From NCBI RefSeq assembly GCF_030269125.1, contig NZ_BSSM01000019.1:83965-147964 (forward strand): 64,000 nucleotides of DNA. Reading direction: 5' to 3'. A program made the translations under genes and the position numbers. This document shows, piece by piece, positions 61,229-64,000 of the stretch. This stretch comes from Streptomyces hygroscopicus subsp. hygroscopicus (GTDB lineage Bacteria > Actinomycetota > Actinomycetes > Streptomycetales > Streptomycetaceae). Within the stretch, counting starts at the first letter, position 1. Every line of letters starts with the position of its first letter. The notes under the pieces were generated by a model. It ran no database searches, was not told the origin of the DNA, and worked only from the letters and a program-made list of their open reading frames with translations.

Positions 61229-62512
61229 ATGGACACTGCAGGTCACTCGGAAGCAATGGCGCGCCGGGGCCTGGAACTCACCCCGTTCCGCGGCCTTCGA
61301 TACGACCCCGACCGGGTCGGCAGCCTGGCCTCCGTCACCTCCCCGCCGTACGACGTCGTGGTGCGGCCCGACGGGGTGCACCATCTCCAGTCGGCGGACC
61401 CCCACAACATCGTCCGGCTGATCCTTCCCGAGGCCCACACGCCCAGCGAACGCACCGAGCAGGCCGCCGACACGCTGCGCGGCTGGCTGGCCGAGGGCAT
61501 CCTCGCCGCGGACCCCGAACCCGCCCTGTACGTCTACGAACAGAGCGACGGCGACGGCATGCTCCAGCGCGGTGTCATCGGCACCCTGCGGGTCTCCGAT
61601 CCGTCCGAGGGCGTGGTGCTGCCGCACGAGGACGTCATGGCGCCGCTGGTCGCCGAACGCGCCGCCCTGATGCGCGCCACCCGTGCCAACCTGGAACCAC
61701 TGCTGCTGAGCTACCGCGGCGACGGCACGGCCGCCGAGGTGGTCGAGCGCACCGCGGAGAAGCCGCCGCTGCTGGCCACGACCACCGAGGACGGCTTCCG
61801 GCACCGCCTGTGGGCGATCACCGACGCCGCCGACGTGGCCCGTATCCAGTCCGGTCTGGCCCAGCACCAGGCCCTGATCGCCGACGGCCACCACCGCTGG
61901 GCCACCTATCTGCGCCTGCGCGCCGAGCAGCCCGCGCCCGGCCCCTGGGACTACGGCCTGGTCCTGCTGGTCGACACGGCCCGCTACCCGCTGCGCGTGC
62001 GCGCCATCCACCGGCTCCTGCACGGCCTGCCGGTGGCGGACGCGCTGGCCGCGGTGGAGGGCCTGTTCCGGGTACGGCGCCTCCAGGTGCAGCTGACCGA
62101 GGCCCTGGCGGTGCTGGCGGACGCTTCCTGCGCGGGCAACGCCTTCCTGCTGGCCGGCGACGGCGCCTTCCACCTGCTCGACCGCCCGGACCCCGCGCTG
62201 CTGGCCCGCACCGTCCCGGCCGACCGCCCGGCCGCCTGGCGCTCCCTGGACGCCACGGTCCTGCACGCCGCCCTGCTGGAACACGTCTGGCACATCCCCG
62301 AGGACTCCCCCGCGCACATCGCCTACATCCACGACACGGCCGCGACCGTGGAAAAGGCGGAACGCGACGGCGGTACGGCCGTGCTGATGCACCCGGTGCG
62401 CGAGGAGGTCGTGCGCGACCTGGCCCGCCAGGGCGTCATGATGCCGCGCAAGTCGACGTCGTTCGGGCCGAAGCCGGCATCGGGGCTGGTGCTGCGGGCG
62501 CTGGAGATCTGA
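61229..62512 (+). CDS. DUF1015 family protein
   Basis: 427 aa. The typical opening (ELTPFRGLRYDPDRV, VTSPPYDVV, DPHNIVRLILP), the middle block LIADGHHRWATYLRLRAE with conserved His residues, and the ending MMPRKSTSFGPKPASGLVLR define DUF1015. The family is sometimes annotated as uncharacterised or SpoIIE-associated; its role is not settled. Leaderless start at 61229, and a strong terminator follows. Divergent from the NagD-like gene. Confidence 0.9.
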   Translation: MDTAGHSEAMARRGLELTPFRGLRYDPDRVGSLASVTSPPYDVVVRPDGVHHLQSADPHNIVRLILPEAHTPSERTEQAADTLRGWLAEGILAADPEPALYVYEQSDGDGMLQRGVIGTLRVSDPSEGVVLPHEDVMAPLVAERAALMRATRANLEPLLLSYRGDGTAAEVVERTAEKPPLLATTTEDGFRHRLWAITDAADVARIQSGLAQHQALIADGHHRWATYLRLRAEQPAPGPWDYGLVLLVDTARYPLRVRAIHRLLHGLPVADALAAVEGLFRVRRLQVQLTEALAVLADASCAGNAFLLAGDGAFHLLDRPDPALLARTVPADRPAAWRSLDATVLHAALLEHVWHIPEDSPAHIAYIHDTAATVEKAERDGGTAVLMHPVREEVVRDLARQGVMMPRKSTSFGPKPASGLVLRALEI

Positions 62513-62553
62513 GCCTTCGGGCCGTCTCCCGGGCATACGGGAGTCCGGGCACG

Positions 62554-62593
62554 CGAAAGGGGGCGGGTTCCGTCGGGAACCCGCCCCCTTTCG
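62554..62593. terminator. Bidirectional terminator between the DUF1015 and TPR genes
   Basis: A perfect 18-bp stem (62554-62571 with 62576-62593) with a GTCG loop lies between two convergent stops. Confidence 0.9.
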
Positions 62594-62607
62594 CTCACCG
62601 GCCCGCG

Positions 62608-64000
62608 TCAGTCCTTGTCGGCGTCGGCGTCGGCGTCGCGCTCCTCGTCGGCGTCGCCGTCGCCGTCCAGCTCGTCGGCAGCGGCGGAGTCGCCCTCGCT
62701 CTCGTCCAGGGCGTCCACGAACTCCACGCCGTCCAGCTCGGCGAGCCGGTCGGAGGCGTCGGTGCTGCCGTCGCGGTCGGCCTCGACGGCCTTCGCGAAC
62801 CACTCCCGCGCCTCGCCCTCCCGGCCGGCCGCGAGCAGGGCGTCGGCGTAGGCGTAGCGCAGCCGCGCGGTCCACGGCTGGACGGAGTTGGAGGCCAGCT
62901 CGGGGCTCTGCAGGGTCACGATGGCCGCGTCCAGCTGGCCCATGTCACGCCGGGCACCGGCAGCGACGAGCCGCATCTCGACCTGACCGGCCTTGTCCAG
63001 CTTGTGCACCTCGGGGGCGCCGGCCATGTCCAGCGCCTTCTCCGGCCGGCCGAGCCCGCGCTCGCAGTCGGCCATCACCGGCCACAGCTCCACGCTGCCG
63101 GTCATCCGGCGGGCGGCGCGGAACTCGGCGAGGGCCTCGCTGTACTTCTGGTTCGCGTACGCCGCGAAACCGCCGGCCTCGCGCACGGCGGCCACGCGGG
63201 ACGCCAGGCGAAGGGCCACCTTGGAGTAGCCGTAGGCGCCCTCGGGGTCCTCGTCGATGAGCCGCGCGACCATCACCAGGTTGCGGGCGACGTCCTCGGC
63301 GAGCGTCTTCGGCAGGCTCTGCAGCTCCTGGCGGACGTCCTTGTCGATCTCCTCGCCGGTGACGTCCTCCGGGATCGGCAGCCGCTTGATCGGCTCCCGG
63401 TCGTGGTGGCGGTCCCGGTCGCGGTCCCGCTCGTCACGGAACCGGCCGCCGCCGCGGCGGTCGTCGCCCCGGCCGTCCCGCCCCCGGAAGCCACCGGGCC
63501 GCCCGCCGCGGTCGTCGCGGCGCGGGCCACGGTCGCGGTCGTCCCGCTGGAACGACGGACGCGAGGAACGCTCGCCCTCACGACGGTCGTCCCGACGGCC
63601 ATAGCCGCCACCACGGTTGTCGTCACGACGGTCGTCACGACGGAAGCCGCCACGGTCGCCGCGGTCGTCGTCACGCCGGTACGACGGACGCTCGTCACGG
63701 CGGTCGTCACGCCGGCCGTAACCGCCACCGCGATTGTCGTCACGACGGTCGTCACGACGGAAGCCGCCACGGTCGCCGCGGTCGTCGTCCCGCCGGTACG
63801 ACGGCCGGGAGTCGTCGCGACGGTAGGAGGGACGCTCGTCACGGCGGTCGTCACGGCGGAAGCCGCCACGGTCGCCGCGGTCGTCGCGGCGCGGGCCACG
63901 GTCACGGTCGTCCCGCTGGAACGACGGACGCGAGGAACGCTCGCCCTCACGACGGTCGTCCCGACGGCCGTAGCCGCCACCACGGTTGTCGTCACGACGG
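62608..64000 (-). CDS. TPR protein with an Arg/Asp/Gly-repeat disordered N-terminus (5' end outside the window)
   Basis: At least 463 codons; the frame is open to the right edge, so the start is missing. From about 63430 upward it encodes units of RRDDNRGGGYGRRDDR and DRGDRGGFRRDDRRDERPSY type, an RGG/RDD-rich disordered region. Then comes a folded helical part: EDVTGEEIDKDVRQELQSLP, LAEDVARNLVMVARLIDEDP and TPR-like helices (YAANQKYSEALAEFRAARR-type, DALLAAGREGEAREWFAKAV). The last 50 residues are Asp/Glu/Ala-rich. RGG arms often bind RNA or drive condensation. Function unknown. Confidence 0.85.
   Translation of the reverse strand, partial: RRDDNRGGGYGRRDDRREGERSSRPSFQRDDRDRGPRRDDRGDRGGFRRDDRRDERPSYRRDDSRPSYRRDDDRGDRGGFRRDDRRDDNRGGGYGRRDDRRDERPSYRRDDDRGDRGGFRRDDRRDDNRGGGYGRRDDRREGERSSRPSFQRDDRDRGPRRDDRGGRPGGFRGRDGRGDDRRGGGRFRDERDRDRDRHHDREPIKRLPIPEDVTGEEIDKDVRQELQSLPKTLAEDVARNLVMVARLIDEDPEGAYGYSKVALRLASRVAAVREAGGFAAYANQKYSEALAEFRAARRMTGSVELWPVMADCERGLGRPEKALDMAGAPEVHKLDKAGQVEMRLVAAGARRDMGQLDAAIVTLQSPELASNSVQPWTARLRYAYADALLAAGREGEAREWFAKAVEADRDGSTDASDRLAELDGVEFVDALDESEGDSAAADELDGDGDADEERDADADADKD
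63430..64000. repeat. Degenerate coding repeats of the RGG/RDD region
   Basis: Blocks of 70-110 bp recur at least twice, including a unit with SSRPSFQRDDRDRGPRRDDRG that is present near both 63500 and 63900. Almost all codons are Arg, Asp, Gly or Tyr/Phe. Confidence 0.8.

Noticed and set aside
63273..63995. 240-residue Thr/Val/Ala repeat protein on the minus strand
   Set aside because: It is a different frame of the RGG/RDD repeat. The frame that joins the TPR part without a stop gives the RRDD/GGFRR repeats.

Overview
The window is high-GC DNA (strong G/C at third codon positions, many GTG starts, GTGA/ATGA stop-start overlaps, leaderless promoters) from a Streptomyces chromosome. Gene order from dnaE2 through sflA, der-cmk-tyrA-aroH, scpAB-parA, ald, pyrG and recN-nadK-tlyA to the siderophore permeases is, from memory, the conserved core order around SCO1739-SCO1793 of S. 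coelicolor. That comparison was not computed here. No tRNA, rRNA, CRISPR array, transposase or prophage was seen.

Layout. 1-4.9 kb: a decayed cupin gene, then a minus-strand SOS mutagenesis pair (dnaE2 plus a Y-family-like partner that lacks most of the palm) behind a LexA-like box. 5-7.4 kb: two tandem secreted streptogrisin-type proteases, each with its own terminator. 7.6-14.5 kb: an amino-acid-type ABC importer with two flavoenzymes, divergent from a 23-residue leader peptide and the binding lipoprotein. This is probably a sulfur-compound acquisition locus. 14.5-25.6 kb: a DUF5685 protein with an extreme cysteine tail, the SepF-like SflA, an acyl-CoA dehydrogenase behind a palindromic operator, an MFS exporter, a PIG-V-like mannosyltransferase, a PAP2 phosphatase, an I78 inhibitor, an Rpf/LysM cell-wall enzyme and two hypothetical proteins.

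25.6-30.2 kb is a minus-strand operon aroH-tyrA-cmk-acyltransferase-der. 30.4-34.1 kb holds a Rieske lipoprotein, two RlaP-type nucleotidyltransferases and an ADP-ribosylglycohydrolase behind a 33-bp palindrome; this is the most intriguing candidate system in the window. 34.2-38.8 kb is the chromosome-segregation operon parA-hypothetical-scpA-scpB-rluB. 39-43.3 kb has ald, an NTPase/TPR protein and a NUDIX ADP-ribose pyrophosphatase.

43.4-50.6 kb carries pyrG, a GH15 glycosidase, a BBE-type flavoprotein and a PucR regulator. 50.6-56.7 kb is a minus-strand run hypothetical-tlyA-nadK-recN-MraY-like-glycosyltransferase. 56.8-60.1 kb has an SCP2-like protein and an iron-box-controlled siderophore importer without a local binding protein. 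60.1-64 kb has a NagD-like HAD phosphatase, a DUF1015 protein and, running off the right edge, a TPR protein whose N-terminus is an Arg/Asp/Gly-rich repeat array.

Functionally the window mixes housekeeping (nucleotides, segregation, aromatic amino acids, repair) with exported enzymes and nutrient uptake. Accessory or rapidly changing features are few: the cupin remnant, the low-complexity insertions and tails, and the region at 31.6-32.3 kb.
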